A stretch of 62,000 bases of DNA from Gnetum montanum (Eukaryota > Streptophyta > Gnetopsida > Gnetales > Gnetaceae), in assembly GCA_015680685.1 (NCBI GenBank), contig MNCI01011128.1, positions 1,022,934 through 1,084,933 of the forward strand, given 5' to 3'. The notes under the pieces are model-generated. The model was not told the DNA's origin. It did no database searches and saw only the letters and a list, made by a program, of their open reading frames with translations. The position numbers and the translations under genes are program-made. Below are positions 45,512 to 56,465 of this stretch, in pieces; position 1 is the first letter of the stretch, and every line of letters begins with the position of its first letter.

Positions 45512-47140
45512 AGATATGGCACATTCAGCTTCCTTACATCTTCGGTGCTCATGCTCATCACTTTGCTTCTTGGACTCTTTAGCAATTTTTAAGGCATCCT
45601 AAAACCTATTGTCTATGGAGTCCCATAATTGATCAACCTTAGTCATGATTTCAAATTTTAATTTCTACAGTGGAAAGGTTTTCCAATTAGCCACCTCATC
45701 TTTGGTGAATTCATCCTCACTGTCACAAAATTCAACCTCCCTTTTCTGGATAAAAGGATCCCTATTGTATTCTTTGACACTTTTGCATTTTCTTAGTTCT
45801 CCCTCTTTGGCTACTTGCTCAATTAATTTTTGAATCTGATGGGCACTTAACTCTATTAATCTCCCTTGGGCATAGACACCAAGGGTTTTCTTGGTTTTAG
45901 ATCGCAACTTGTCTATGATATGGCGAAGCTGATCAAGTTGAAAGTATTCATGGCTAGGACACCTATGAAATAGGGAGTAGTATTGACCAATAGTAGCATC
46001 TAAGGGCTCATGATTTCCTATTTCCACCCTTGAATTTTCTTCCTTAGATTGGATACTCGAGAGTACGTTTGATATTTGTCATTGAACAATTCCAACATCA
46101 TACTCCATCGCTTGATTGATTCTGGTTCCAAGGATCGATACCAATTTTCTACTTCCTTTATGAGTGTCCTTGGAAATAATTTTAGCTTCTACCAATCATT
46201 TTCAATATTCTGTAAGGCACATGCATCTTGGAAGGCTTGGAGATGATTTTGCGGATTAGTATCATATCCTCCCTCAAACCGAGGGATATTGTTCATGTCA
46301 AGCCTCTTTATTCTACTATTCTTCACATGCTTTGTTGGAATCCTAACAGCCTCTACAATATTCAACATGCCCCGAGTGGCAAGTAGAGGTTCATCGAGGC
46401 CATGATGATGGTGCCTATGATATTCTCTACTATCCCTTCTTTCTTGATGCTAGGTCTCTCTAGATTTCCCACATCTTTGGTCACGATTGTCCCGATGGTC
46501 TCTTTTGTTGTTCTAGTCCCGTTAGTCATCTCCATCACAATTATTCCTTTTGTGGCCATGATCCAAGCCATATGAAGAAGAAGAATAAGACAATGAAGGG
46601 GAAGAAGAAGGAGAAATTTCTCTATGTTGACACCTATCACCCTTCCTTCAATGCTCGTAACCATGATTGTGATCGTGATCTCCTTTGTCCCCCTTTTCCT
46701 GACTTACTTCTCCAAATACATTTTTGTCATTGGATCCATTTTGACCAAAACCTGGATCATGAATTGTGGATTGTACATTTTGGTTGAGGGCTCCTTGAAC
46801 AAAGTCAAAGAGAGGAGAATCACTAAATAAGTGGTCACCTCCATCAAATGGGCCAAGCGGAGGTGGAAAAGTATTTGACCCTTTGCCCTTCATAAGCTCA
46901 TGTTATTGCTCTAACTGATAATCCCTTAATCTTTGTGCTTTAGTGGGATGATAATCCCTTGATTCGAGATCTCGCATCTTGTATTCTCCATGAACATGTT
47001 AAAGCCCATGTCATGTGAGCATTAGATGGAGCATTACTAGAATAGATTGGTCAAGTGGCAACATAATGTTTCCTTTCATATCACACCACCGCAACAGTTC
47101 ATCTTGATGCAAGATGAAGGTGAAGTTGGATACATACTCA
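45512..47140 (-). pseudogene. gag: Element C gag, N-terminal segment (right of D)
   Basis: The minus strand gives VVYAHLDEYVSNFTFILHQD (the N-terminal domain shared with B and F, about 47090-47160), a Gly/Asp/His-rich part (GPFDGGDHLFSDSPLFDFVQ), an Arg/Ser-rich linker, ATRGMLNIVEAVRIPTKHVK, FPRTLIKEVENWYRSLEPES and KRWSMMLELFNDKYQTYSRV. A frameshift near 46027 moves the rest (LFHRCPSHEYFQLDQLRHII) to another frame. The coding then runs into D at 45512. Confidence 0.75.
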
Positions 47141-47330
47141 TCAAGATGAGCATATACCACCTGGTATTGCTAAGGCACCTAAATTTTGTGTTAATGAACT
47201 TATAGGAAATGTGTGGTTATGGTTTAATTTAATTGTAATAATTTTTGTTTTCACAGGATTTGATACTTAGGGTTCAAACAACAAGGTTACTAAGTTTCAC
47301 TTGGTTTAGATAGCACACATAGAACTACAA

Positions 47331-47348
47331 TCCCCAGCAATGATGCCA
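47331..47348 (-). other. Primer-binding site, element C
   Basis: The minus strand reads TGGCATCATTGCTGGGGA; the three bases that differ from the tRNA-Asp site are C-to-T or G-to-A changes. One base from the LTR. Confidence 0.7.
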
Positions 47349-47349
47349 A

Positions 47350-48204
47350 TGATGAGTACCAAGGTACCCCCATGCCCAGCCATATGAATCATAGGTATTC
47401 ATGTGCGATCCGATTGAATTCTATAGACTATAATTACTAAGTACACTAGAGCTAAATAGTGTGTGCGTGTTATTCATTCGTTGTCTTCCTACTTCCACTT
47501 GTGGAATGCAGTTGTATGGTTAAGTGTGATTGAGGCGTAAGATTTTTATTATTTTGTGTTTTATCGAATTACTTGCCTAGAATAAGAATAAAAGTAAGAG
47601 TGATGAAATGCTAAGTAAACTATGGTCTAATCTAGCCTAACACAAGTAACTGTTTCCACTTCTTGGACACATCCTAAACTTTGTGTAAACACTACTGGGT
47701 TGTCAAACACTAATCATTTCTTAGCTACCAAGTGTTACACGTATGTTCGAAGGGGTTGTGCTTTTGTATTTTAATGAGTGCTTGTTTAATCAAAATTAAT
47801 TACTGCATGAACAACATTAATGTAAATTGCATGAAATCACAATATATAAATGCATAAGAAAGAAAGTCTCAAGGGCTGCAAGGAATAAATCAAAGAGTTC
47901 ATATTTATTGCCAATAAAATGATGTGTTCAGGTACATCAATGCTTGAATAAAGATCTATTCACACTTAGACCTCCTACTGTGGGCACTTGGAAAATATTC
48001 TAACTCTCAAATGGACAAACTACAAGATTTTTGCTACTTGACTACCAAAAACTACCATCAATCATGTGCCCAAGCACTATATTTATAGACCCAAAAGTAA
48101 CCCCACAATATTGAATGTACGATATCACATCTTAGACCACAATATCGCATACCTGATATCGTGGCCACCCCAATATTTGAGTGTATGAAAAACACAATTT
48201 ATTT
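47350..48204 (-). repeat. 5' LTR of element C
   Basis: 855 bases; starts TGATGAGTACC and ends AATTTATTT, a decayed TTATCA terminus. Its end is fixed by the duplicated ctttt that follows at 48205-48209. U3 palindromes are heavily decayed (gatatcacat, gatatcgtgg). Confidence 0.82.
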
Positions 48205-48644
48205 CTTTTAATGCAAATTTCTCATTTATCCTTTAGGATGTCTTTGACTTTCATGCCAATAGCTTTTTTCATTTTTGTTTTTATTTCTATCTTTGAATAT
48301 GATGTGTGTCCAAGTCTTTTATGTCAAACTTTAGATTCTTTCTCTTTACTATGGTGGTCCTAATCGTCTATAGCTTCTATAGTGCTAGTGCTATTGCTGA
48401 TTTGTAGAGATGACTTCATTTGAGCAATGGTTTTGATGTAGTTTTTCTGATTTTTTGTAATATCAATGTGATTTCCCTTCAAATCTAAATGTTCACAATT
48501 CAAATAATATATTCTATTGTTGAGTGCTCTTGTTTTGCAAACCTCTTCACCATTTCCTTTAGTTATGTTGCAAGTTTTACTTCTAAAGCTAATATTAATG
48601 CCTTTATTTGACATTTGTCCTATTGAAAGAAGAGACTTGAATAA
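48205..48644 (-). pseudogene. Copia GAG-pre-integrase and start of integrase
   Basis: The minus frame reads GQMSNKGINISFRSKTCNIT, then WHKRLGHTSYSKIEI-like sequence (first residue a TGA where Trp is expected) and IGMKVKDILKD ... ICIK, the zinc-binding pre-integrase region of copia elements. The 5' side joins the protease segment at 55047 if element E and one ctaag are removed; the 3' side joins 28616 if C and one ctttt are removed. Confidence 0.78.
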
Positions 48645-48649
48645 CTAAG

Positions 48650-49477
48650 TGATGAAGTGCATTTTTTTAGTTTACTCCTCCAATGTCGAGTATCCGACGT
48701 CGAAGCCTTGATGCAATGTCGGGTATTCGACATCGAGGTATATACACTAGCCTATAAATATAGTGCATGGACTCCTAATTTGGCAATAGTTTTGCATGAG
48801 TTTTTATTAGTTTTTAGTTAAAGTAGCGAAGATCTGACAATTTATTTTCTCTAGAGTTAGAATATTTTCTAAGTGCCCATAGAAGGAGTCTAAGTGTGTA
48901 CGGTTCTTTGTTCGAACACTAATGCACCTAAGTGCAGTAGTGTGACTAGAATACAAATAAACTCTTTTGACAATCCTTGCAACATTGAGAATAAATTAAT
49001 GTTTTTTTAATGCACTTTACTTTTATGCATTTCAATTAAGCAATTAATTTCCAGTTGTTAATGAACATAAGCACAACCACTTCGAGCATACATATAGTGC
49101 TTGGCAATCCAACAACGCTTAATGTTTGGTAGCTCAACAACACTATATGTGTTTAGGATGTGTATAGGAAAGTGGGACGGGTACTTGTGTTAGGCTAGCT
49201 AAGCAGTAAATGAATTAGATATTAAATTACTTTACCTTTCATTCTCGTTGTAGGCGATTAACTTATAAAATATAAAATAATAAAAATCATATGCCTCACT
49301 CTAGACTAAACCATATGTGACAAAAATACCACTAGTCTAAGTGGGAAGACAGTGAACTACGATTAAGGCATAGTGATCTAGATGCCACAACTAGTCCCAT
49401 CCACAAAATTTGACTAGATCGTGTGTGAATGCTTGTGATTCATATGGTTGGGCATAGGGATACCTCGCCACTCATCA
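48650..49477 (+). repeat. 5' LTR of element E
   Basis: 828 bases, TGATGAAGTG ... CCACTCATCA. U3 palindromes atgtcgagtatccgacgtcg and gtcgggtattcgacatcg (48682-48740) precede cctataaatata (48753-48764). It matches 54231-55041. Confidence 0.87.
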
Positions 49478-49478
49478 T

Positions 49479-49496
49479 TAGCACCATTGCCATGGA
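49479..49496 (+). other. Primer-binding site, element E
   Basis: tagcaccattgccatgga, five differences from TGGCGCCGTTGCCGGGGA, all G-to-A. Confidence 0.6.
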
Positions 49497-49609
49497 TGGT
49501 GCTAGTTATCTAGATTAGTTATATTATACACAATTGTTGTAAAGCTATTAACAATCTATCTTTTAAAAAAAATTAATATTTTAAGTCACACACATCATTA
49601 GACAAAACC

Positions 49610-52105
49610 ATGTCTTTTTCACACATGACTCATGATGCATCATATGATGAGAACACTCATAAAAGAAATGATAGAATATATACTGAAGACAATTGGAGTG
49701 AACAACTTCAAACAAGTGTTTCCTATGCTCATTTAGACCCTTACTACATCCAAAGACTACATTCAACTGGTGTAGAAAATCCTAGAGGAGATGGAGAAAG
49801 TCCTAGAATAAGGAGGGCCTCAAGCCCTAGGACCTCCTCTAAACTTAGAAAACATAAATCAAGGGACCATAGGGAGAACTATAGAAGCCATGGTGACTCT
49901 TCCAGTTCCTCATCTTCCTCTTCCTCTTCAACATTTAGTTCTAATGAAGATGAATGTAGGTATAGAGATAGCACTTCACTATGGGGTTAAGATAAAGATA
50001 GAAATTGAACCTAAGGGAAAAATCAAAGACATCACAATGAGCATAGACAAGATCATAATAATCAAACAAATAGAAATAGAAATTTTCATCACAACATGTC
50101 TAATGACAATGAATCCTTATTGGCCACTAAGAGTCTGATGCAGATCACAAAGGTAATTAAGATACCTCACAAGCAGCACAAGGAAATTCACTTACCTAGG
50201 CTTGATATTAATAATATCCCTAAGTTCATGGGAGGCTATGAATCTAATCCACAACATCATCTACAAGCCTTCCATGATGCCTATGCCTTATACAACATTG
50301 AAAGTGGGTGGCAAAAGCTTAAGCTCTTTCCTAGGATACTAATCAATGAAGCTGAAAGTTGGTATGGATCATTGGAACCAAGTTCCATTCACCAGTGGTC
50401 CATAATGCTGGAAATTTTCAACGAAAAATATGAAACCTATGTGAGAGTGTTCAACCTAAGAAAATAAATCCAAGAGTGGAAGCAAGAAAATCATGAACCC
50501 TTGGAAGTGGCCTTGGAAAGATACTATGCATTGCTACATAGATGCCCAGGCCATGATTTCTCTAAGGAAAGGCAACTTTTCCACATCATAGATGGGCTTC
50601 GTAATGAAACAAGGGAGACCCTTGGGATGTATGCTCTAGGTCAATTATACAAGCTACAAATCCATCAGATCAAAGAGTTAATCAAGCATGTGGTGAAAGA
50701 AGAAGGAGAGCTATGTAGATGAGAGAATGTAGAGGAAAATAACTAGGACCCAACTCTACAAAAGAAAAGCATCCATATCTATAATAAGGAAAAAGAAGTA
50801 GCTCTTGATGAGGTGATTTTACAATGGACCTTGCTAATACAAAATTCTATCATTGAGATTAAAGAAAACTTGGATAAGATGTCAAAATCAATGAATGAGA
50901 AAGGTAAAACTTGCAAAGAAATCATAGAGGAGAGAGTAGTGCAAAATGAATCAAGTGATCGCAACAAACGGAGGAAAAAGAACCAAGAAACAACTAGGAA
51001 CACTTTTCAACAAGAAGGGGAAATGATAGTAGAAGACAAGGCTATAGACTCAACCACCAAAGAGGATGGTGGATGTGACATTTGCCTATATGACCAACCA
51101 AAGGGCCATTGCCCAGTCTTGTTGCATCTACATGAGCATTGGGCAAGGGCATTAAATTTGAAGTTTGTATAGAAGTACATGCCCAGGAGATTTTCTCTTT
51201 CATGCAGTAATTTTAGACAACCCCAAAATAAACCGTACTATCCTAGGGAAACTTATTACTAGCCTCAACACTGGCATCAACCGCAGTGGCAACAACCACA
51301 GTTGTGGGGGAGGCCACCACCAAACCAACCCTACCCTTACTACCAGGTGAACCCATATGGATATTATGTTCAACAATCTATTTTCCTAACTGGCTCTACT
51401 CCCTCTACCTCAAATCACTACTACCACTCTCCCAAATATCAACATCCCACAACATCTTATATGAGGTCACCACCTCACACCTCTCATCCTTTGGCATATC
51501 CTCAATATTCTCATACTCACATGCCACCACTAGCAACACAGGAAGGTTCAACACCACAATATCAACAAATAGATGCCACTTGTGTTGCGAATGTGCATAA
51601 ACATGTTGATATGAGTGGGCCTCAACTGTAATGTAGGAAACATCCCTTCTAGAGGAAAGGTTGTAAGCCGAAGTAAACCATGCATGGACCCACCACATCA
51701 TTTAAGCCAACACAATGCCAATCTAGTGTAATGCCTTCCTTTTCACAACCAACATCCTCTGACCCTACAAAAAAGCCAACAACCATCACCACTCCAACAA
51801 ATGACATAAACGATGAACCTATCACTATGGAAAGACAAAAGAATCCATGCATCACTACTAATAGTAAAGGGTGCAACTGTGAACCAGAAATTCAAAATAT
51901 TAACACAAACCACAACAAAGCTAAGGAACAAGTGTGTGAAAAAAGACCATTCTATGTAGTAGCCACTAAACCAAAAGACACCTAGTGGCTTGAAAATGAG
52001 ATTTTAAGATTATTTCAAAGATGCATGGAAACAATGGATCTGCTTATTTGTTCTAGACTTAAGAAAATGAACCAAATAAAGGACTTAGACACATACATCT
52101 TATAG
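49610..52105 (+). pseudogene. gag: Element E gag
   Basis: One frame from ATG 49610 (MSFSHMTHDASYDENTHKRN) to TAG 52103-52105, about 830 codons, with several in-frame stops. It has an Arg/Ser-rich N-terminal part with a poly-Ser run (about 49895-49940). The gag core is LKLFPRILINEAESWYGSLE, QWSIMLEIFNEKYETYVRVF, LLHRCPGHDFSKERQLFHII. The Cys/His motif is CDICLYDQPKGHCPV (about 51072-51116, His replaced by Gln). A Pro/Tyr/Gln-rich tail ends near KPKDT and LENEILRLFQRCMETMD. No protease motif follows. Confidence 0.8.
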
Positions 52106-53491
52106 AACTAATAATTATTTTTCACCTATTTTTTATTTTACAATGTTCTAATCATTTTTCTATTTCTTTCAAAATTCTATGATTCTTCATATGTTTTCCA
52201 TTTCTTGATATTGTTCTTTTCTTTATATTTTTCTCTTTTCTAGAGTCATTCCTTTTTTACTTTATGAATGTATTTTTATGTTTTTGTTAATAATATTGCC
52301 AAGTCATGTTGTAGAAGACACTGCTTTTTGTTGGGTTTTTTGTGCTATGCTATCAAGATGATTGGGTAAGTAATTGTCTAAAGCAGTGAGACCACCTCAT
52401 CCATCCCTCCAGTTCTTTGAATAAAAGGTCTTTTTCATGGAAACAATTTGGTTCTTCTTTTATGAAACTAAAATTAATCAATGATCATTGTATCTTGAAG
52501 AAAGAGGGAATGACCAAGTGGGAATGGTAAGGATGTGACCTCAAGGGGACTTGTTGGGGTTTCTTCTTGACTTCCTTCATGTGGTTTATGACTCCTCTTG
52601 GAATGTATCATCACTTCCTTGTTGACCAATAAAAGGGAAGCTTTGTCTTTACATGGTGTGATTCCCATCCAAACACACACACACACACAAGAAGAAGAAA
52701 AGGAAAAATAAAATAAAATAATAATAATAATAGGAATTCAAAGACACCCCTTAGAAATAATAATGGGCTACAAGCATTGGTTATGGGGGCTAGAAATACA
52801 TGTTACCCATGCCTGAGGCACCCCTCTAACTAAGGCCCTTCCTTCCTTCTTCTCTTTTCTTCTCTTTTTGGAGTGATGATTATTCTTTGAGGTGGTTGTC
52901 GACTCATGGTGGTTGGCAAGATGGAACACATCAATGCAAGATGGACTCATGGTATGGACTTGGTTTGAACTTGGACGAATAGGTATGTTGATCATTTTAA
53001 TCACACTTGTCACAAGAACCTATTGTGGACATGGTCAAGTACCTTACATCCCGATTTCTGCAATTCCTTTTCATTTCATTATTCACCTCACTACTGCATG
53101 CGATTATGATCCTTTTGGTTTTGTGTAGTATAGTGCAACATCCTAACGATGATAGTTGTGTGTTGTTTGGAACAAAGGAATGGTCTACATTTAACTTCTT
53201 GGGTGCCCATAGACATCTATAGAAGTGGTTAGGCAAGGGAATTATGGCAAGAGCCTGCTTTGGGGAGGATCCACTTGCATAAATTTTGTTGATCATGGCT
53301 TTGAACTAACCTTCACATCTTCAAAAACATCAATGATGGTTTCTCTGAATTTATGCATGATTTTGGGACTACTTCTCATCTGTTTCATTAATTTTTCCTA
53401 CCTTTCTATTTCCATATCCATTAATATTTCTTGACCATCTTCTGAATTAGACCTTTGGTTTCAATTATTAAAACACCTATGTGCTTCTGGA
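52106..53491 (+). other. Element E 3' non-coding region
   Basis: T-rich tract (52110-52270) after the gag stop, gatgtgacctcaaggggac near 52535, hairpin-like arms at 52655-52752 and gagcctgctttggggaggat near 53250. Same order as in A and B. Confidence 0.65.
52655..52752 (+). other. Hairpin-like arm pair with (CA)n loop, element E
   Basis: ggtgtgattcccatcc (52655-52670) and ggaattcaaagacacccctt (52733-52752), with a (CA)n run and A-rich spacer between. Confidence 0.4.
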
Positions 53492-53746
53492 GTTATGCTT
53501 ATTAGTCATGGGGGCTAGGGATGTCTGCTTTAAAATTTTTGAAATTTTTCCAACATCCTATTTTTGAACATCATGGTAACTAATAGGATTTGAATGTAAA
53601 TAGCTTGATGATTTTAATTACCTCATAGCCTTGGGCACAATATGTTGTAATCACCTTGTGCTTAAAAGAAAACTAAGGGATCTAAAAAGGGTTGATTATT
53701 AAGAAAAAATTTACCAAAACTAATGTTGATCCTTTGGTGACTATAG
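53492..53746 (+). other. Predicted leader intron, element E
   Basis: Candidate donor tctgga/gttatg at 53492, AGTCATGGGGG at 53513-53523, acceptor ggtgactatag ending at 53746, followed closely by ATG 53750 and a short Lys/Glu-rich frame (MLKETPKEEGLLPSTKTKPR). The ORF2 body is absent. Weakest of the four intron calls. Confidence 0.35.
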
Positions 53747-54230
53747 GTGATGCTAAAAGAAACACCTAAGGAAGAAGGTCTTTTGCCAAGCACAAAAACA
53801 AAGCCAAGAGAGGGACAATGGAGGATATGCCCATGGACAAATCATAGCACATACAAGATAGTTTCTCAAGCATCACATGTTTTCTAGATCCATGGGATGA
53901 TGAGAAGAAATTTCAGTCCACCCTTCAAGAATGTTCTACATAACTAGAGAAGCATCAACATAACAATCAAGGTTAAAAGTCTACCACTGCTAGCGACAAC
54001 AAGAAGAATCATCTTCAATGGATTCTTCAAGACCTCTACAAATTTTGTAATCTTCAATGTCTGTCCAATCTTTTTGTCACTCTATCATTTTGTATACATC
54101 CACTTGAATAAAATTTTGTAATTCGGCACTCAAAGTTAGTCAATAATCCCATACCTACCCAATATTTTTTATAGAACTTGTTCCTCCTCTTCTTCACTCG
54201 ATGACGAGTTTTCATTCAATCATGGGTGTA

Positions 54231-55041
54231 TGATGAAGTGCATTTTTCCATCTACTCTGACATCAAAGCCTATATGCGATGTCAAGTATCCAATGTCAAT
54301 GGGTACACGCTAGCCTATAAATATAGTGCCTAGGCTCCTGATTTGGCAATAGTTTTGCATGAGTTTTTATTAGTTTTTAGTCAGAGTAATGAAGCCCTTT
54401 TAGTTTATTTTCTCTAGAGTTAGAATATTTTCTGAGTGCCTGCAAAAGGAGTCTAAGTGTGTACGGTTCTTTGTTCAAACACTGATGTACCTAAGTTCAA
54501 CAATGTGATCGGAATAAAAACAAACTCTTTTAACAATCCTTGCAGCATTGAGAATAGATTAATGTTTCTTTTAATACACTTTACTTTAATGCATTTCAAT
54601 TAAGCAATTAATTTCTAGTTGTTAATGAACACAAGCATGACCGCTTCAATCATACATATAGTGCTTAGTAACCCAGCAATGCTTAACGTTTGGTAGCCTA
54701 GCAGCACTATATGTGTTCAGGATGTGTCCAGGAAAGTGGGACGAGTACTTGTGTTAGGCTAGCTAGGTAGTAGATGAATTAGACCTTAAATTACTTTACC
54801 TTTCATTCTTGTTGTAGGCGCGTAACTTATAAAATATAAAATAATAAAAATCATATGTCTCACTTTGGACTAAACCATATGTGAAAAAGCTACCACTAGT
54901 CCAAGTGGGAAGATAGCGAACTGTGATCAAGGCATAGTGATATAGATGCCACAACTAGTCCCATCCACGGAATTCGACCGGATCATGCATGAATGTTTGT
55001 GATTCGTATGGTTGGGCATAAGGGTACCTTGCCACTCATCA
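54231..55041 (+). repeat. 3' LTR of element E
   Basis: 811 bases, TGATGAAGTG ... CCACTCATCA, preceded by the decayed tract caatcatgggtgta. The palindromic U3 portion is shorter and more decayed than in the 5' LTR. Confidence 0.87.
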
Positions 55042-55046
55042 CTAAG

Positions 55047-55480
55047 GAAATGATAAACTTTAGTTATAGTGAATACCTCATTATTTGAGAGTTTGGCTAT
55101 GTAATTTTCTACACCTTCTATGTTAAGAAATTTAGTATCATTAATTTTGATGGTGTCAATTCTTTATGGTTTGTAATTGAAAAGATATTCCTTTTAGGGA
55201 GTCATGTGATTAGAGCACCCACTACCAATAATCCATGTATCTTAATTAACTACACTAATAGCCTTTAGATAAGAATGGTTTCCTTGATCATATTTTCCTT
55301 CAACATTGGTACCTTCCCTTTTGTTTACATTTTTTTCTTTTTTCATCTATTATTGAAGGTAGATTTCACATCCAATTCTCTTACAACAGCCTTCATATGT
55401 ATCTTATCTTATTACAGAGTTTGTATTGAAGAATTAGATTTTTTTTATTGTAATTCCATCTTCTTCTATTAGAATACAAT
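55047..55480 (-). pseudogene. Copia protease and remnant of gag end
   Basis: The minus frame shows WIIGSGCSNHMT (about 55200-55237), the copia protease motif normally WIIDSGCSxHMT; the catalytic Asp is now Gly. It continues IDTIKINDTKFLN and KVYHFL up to element E. Upstream, 55380-55440, Cys residues may be the remains of a gag zinc knuckle. The rest of gag is missing. Confidence 0.72.
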
Positions 55481-55523
55481 TTTCTCTAAACCTTTCTCTT
55501 ATTCCAATTGTTAATTTTTTAGA

Positions 55524-56465
55524 TGTAAGAATATTCAAAAGAATTTTTTGTTTTTTAGATTTTTGACATCCTAATATATTGAATGATGCAAGTGAACCAA
55601 TTGAGAAAAGTTGAAATTTTTTGTATTATTATAGTTATGATATCTTTGCAATCCAGATGAGTTTTGTGCTAATCATAGGCTTTTTGGGAAGCTCGTTCTA
55701 TAATCTATAAGCATATAAAATTTTAGATCAATTTTAATTTATTTAATGATTCAAATATCTTCCAAAAAAGGGGTTTTAAATAAAAATATTCATTGTCCAA
55801 AATAAAAATTAGTGATGTACATGACAAATATCTCTGCAATCTAAGAGAGTTATAAAGTGAATAACTAATACAAAACTCTTTCAACAATCTTCCTATTTCC
55901 AAAATTTGGAATTGATTTGAGTTGATTTGATAATTAAAATCTATTACACAAGAGTAGCCCAAAATGTGATTATTCAACTTCTTAGATTAATGAATTAGTG
56001 AATATGATGAATTGATGATGGATGATGAAAGTTATTGAAGTGGAAAATTTCATAACATAAACTATCTTATTGCTATAGCATCAAATTGCCTTAATGACAT
56101 TAATTGCATCTTTTTATTGCTATAGCATCAAATTGCCTTAATGACATCAATTGCATCTTTTTATTGCTATAGCAAAAATTGCCTTAATGACATCAATTTC
56201 ATCTTTTACAAATATGATTTGTCCACATATTGATAGCCAAATAATGGGGCTATAATAGAATATGACTAAACAAGCCTATTTTATGGAAAATTGGGTTAGA
56301 AATTCAATAAATATGAAAGATTTGGGTCATTCTCTAATTACATCTACCCATCAATATTTTAATAAAATAAAAATAAATTTTTCTTTTTTCTTGATGTGAT
56401 GACAAAGTGCAAATTTAACTTTTATCTCTTTTATTTATCTTGTTGGACATATAAGGCATGACACA
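55524..56465 (-). repeat. 5' LTR of the copia element
   Basis: Similar throughout to 25284-26110. Longer because a 47-base unit is present three times (56067-56205). Left edge approximate; no tRNA-Met-type primer site is recognisable beside it. Confidence 0.6.
56067..56205 (+). repeat. Three tandem copies of a 47-base unit
   Basis: Units start at 56067, 56114 and 56161, each beginning ttattgctatagca and including attgccttaatgacat. The third is slightly shorter. The sister LTR has a single copy near 25803. Confidence 0.9.

Larger units (their letters stand above)
28622..48204 (-). mobile_element. Ty3/gypsy element C, gag-pol without ORF2, holding element D
   Basis: The LTRs are 47350-48204 (5') and 28622-29475 (3'), flanked by ctttt at 48205-48209 and 28617-28621. 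The primer site is at 47331-47348. Gag is split by D between 45512 and 36412; protease, RT, RNase H and integrase follow to about 31560; a 2-kb non-coding 3' region follows, without ORF2. Its first 97 LTR bases differ between the two copies at about 16 sites by eye, mostly transitions, making C older than D. Frameshifts and an RT duplication add to stop codons. Confidence 0.88.
48650..55041 (+). mobile_element. Ty3/gypsy element E, gag only, nested in copia
   Basis: 5' LTR 48650-49477, 3' LTR 54231-55041, with ctaag at 48645-48649 and 55042-55046. Contains a primer site, gag and a 3' non-coding region with one hairpin-like pair, a predicted intron and a tiny ORF. No protease, RT, integrase or ORF2. 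Removing it restores the copia frame ...KVYHFL/SYSSLLSIGQM. U3 palindromes are of a third type (gtcga/tatccgac). Confidence 0.9.
25284..56465 (-). mobile_element. Old Ty1/copia element, minus strand, split by C/D and E
   Basis: Flanking LTR-like copies (about 25284-26110 and 55524-56465) are clearly similar. From right to left (5' to 3' on minus) come protease, GAG-pre-integrase, integrase, RT and RNase H, the Ty1/copia order (integrase before RT). Frames are broken by many stops. The domains are interrupted exactly at two target duplications: ctaag (element E) and ctttt (element C). Outer LTR limits are approximate: no canonical primer site or matching 5-base duplication was found at its ends. 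Most of gag is missing. Confidence 0.8.
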
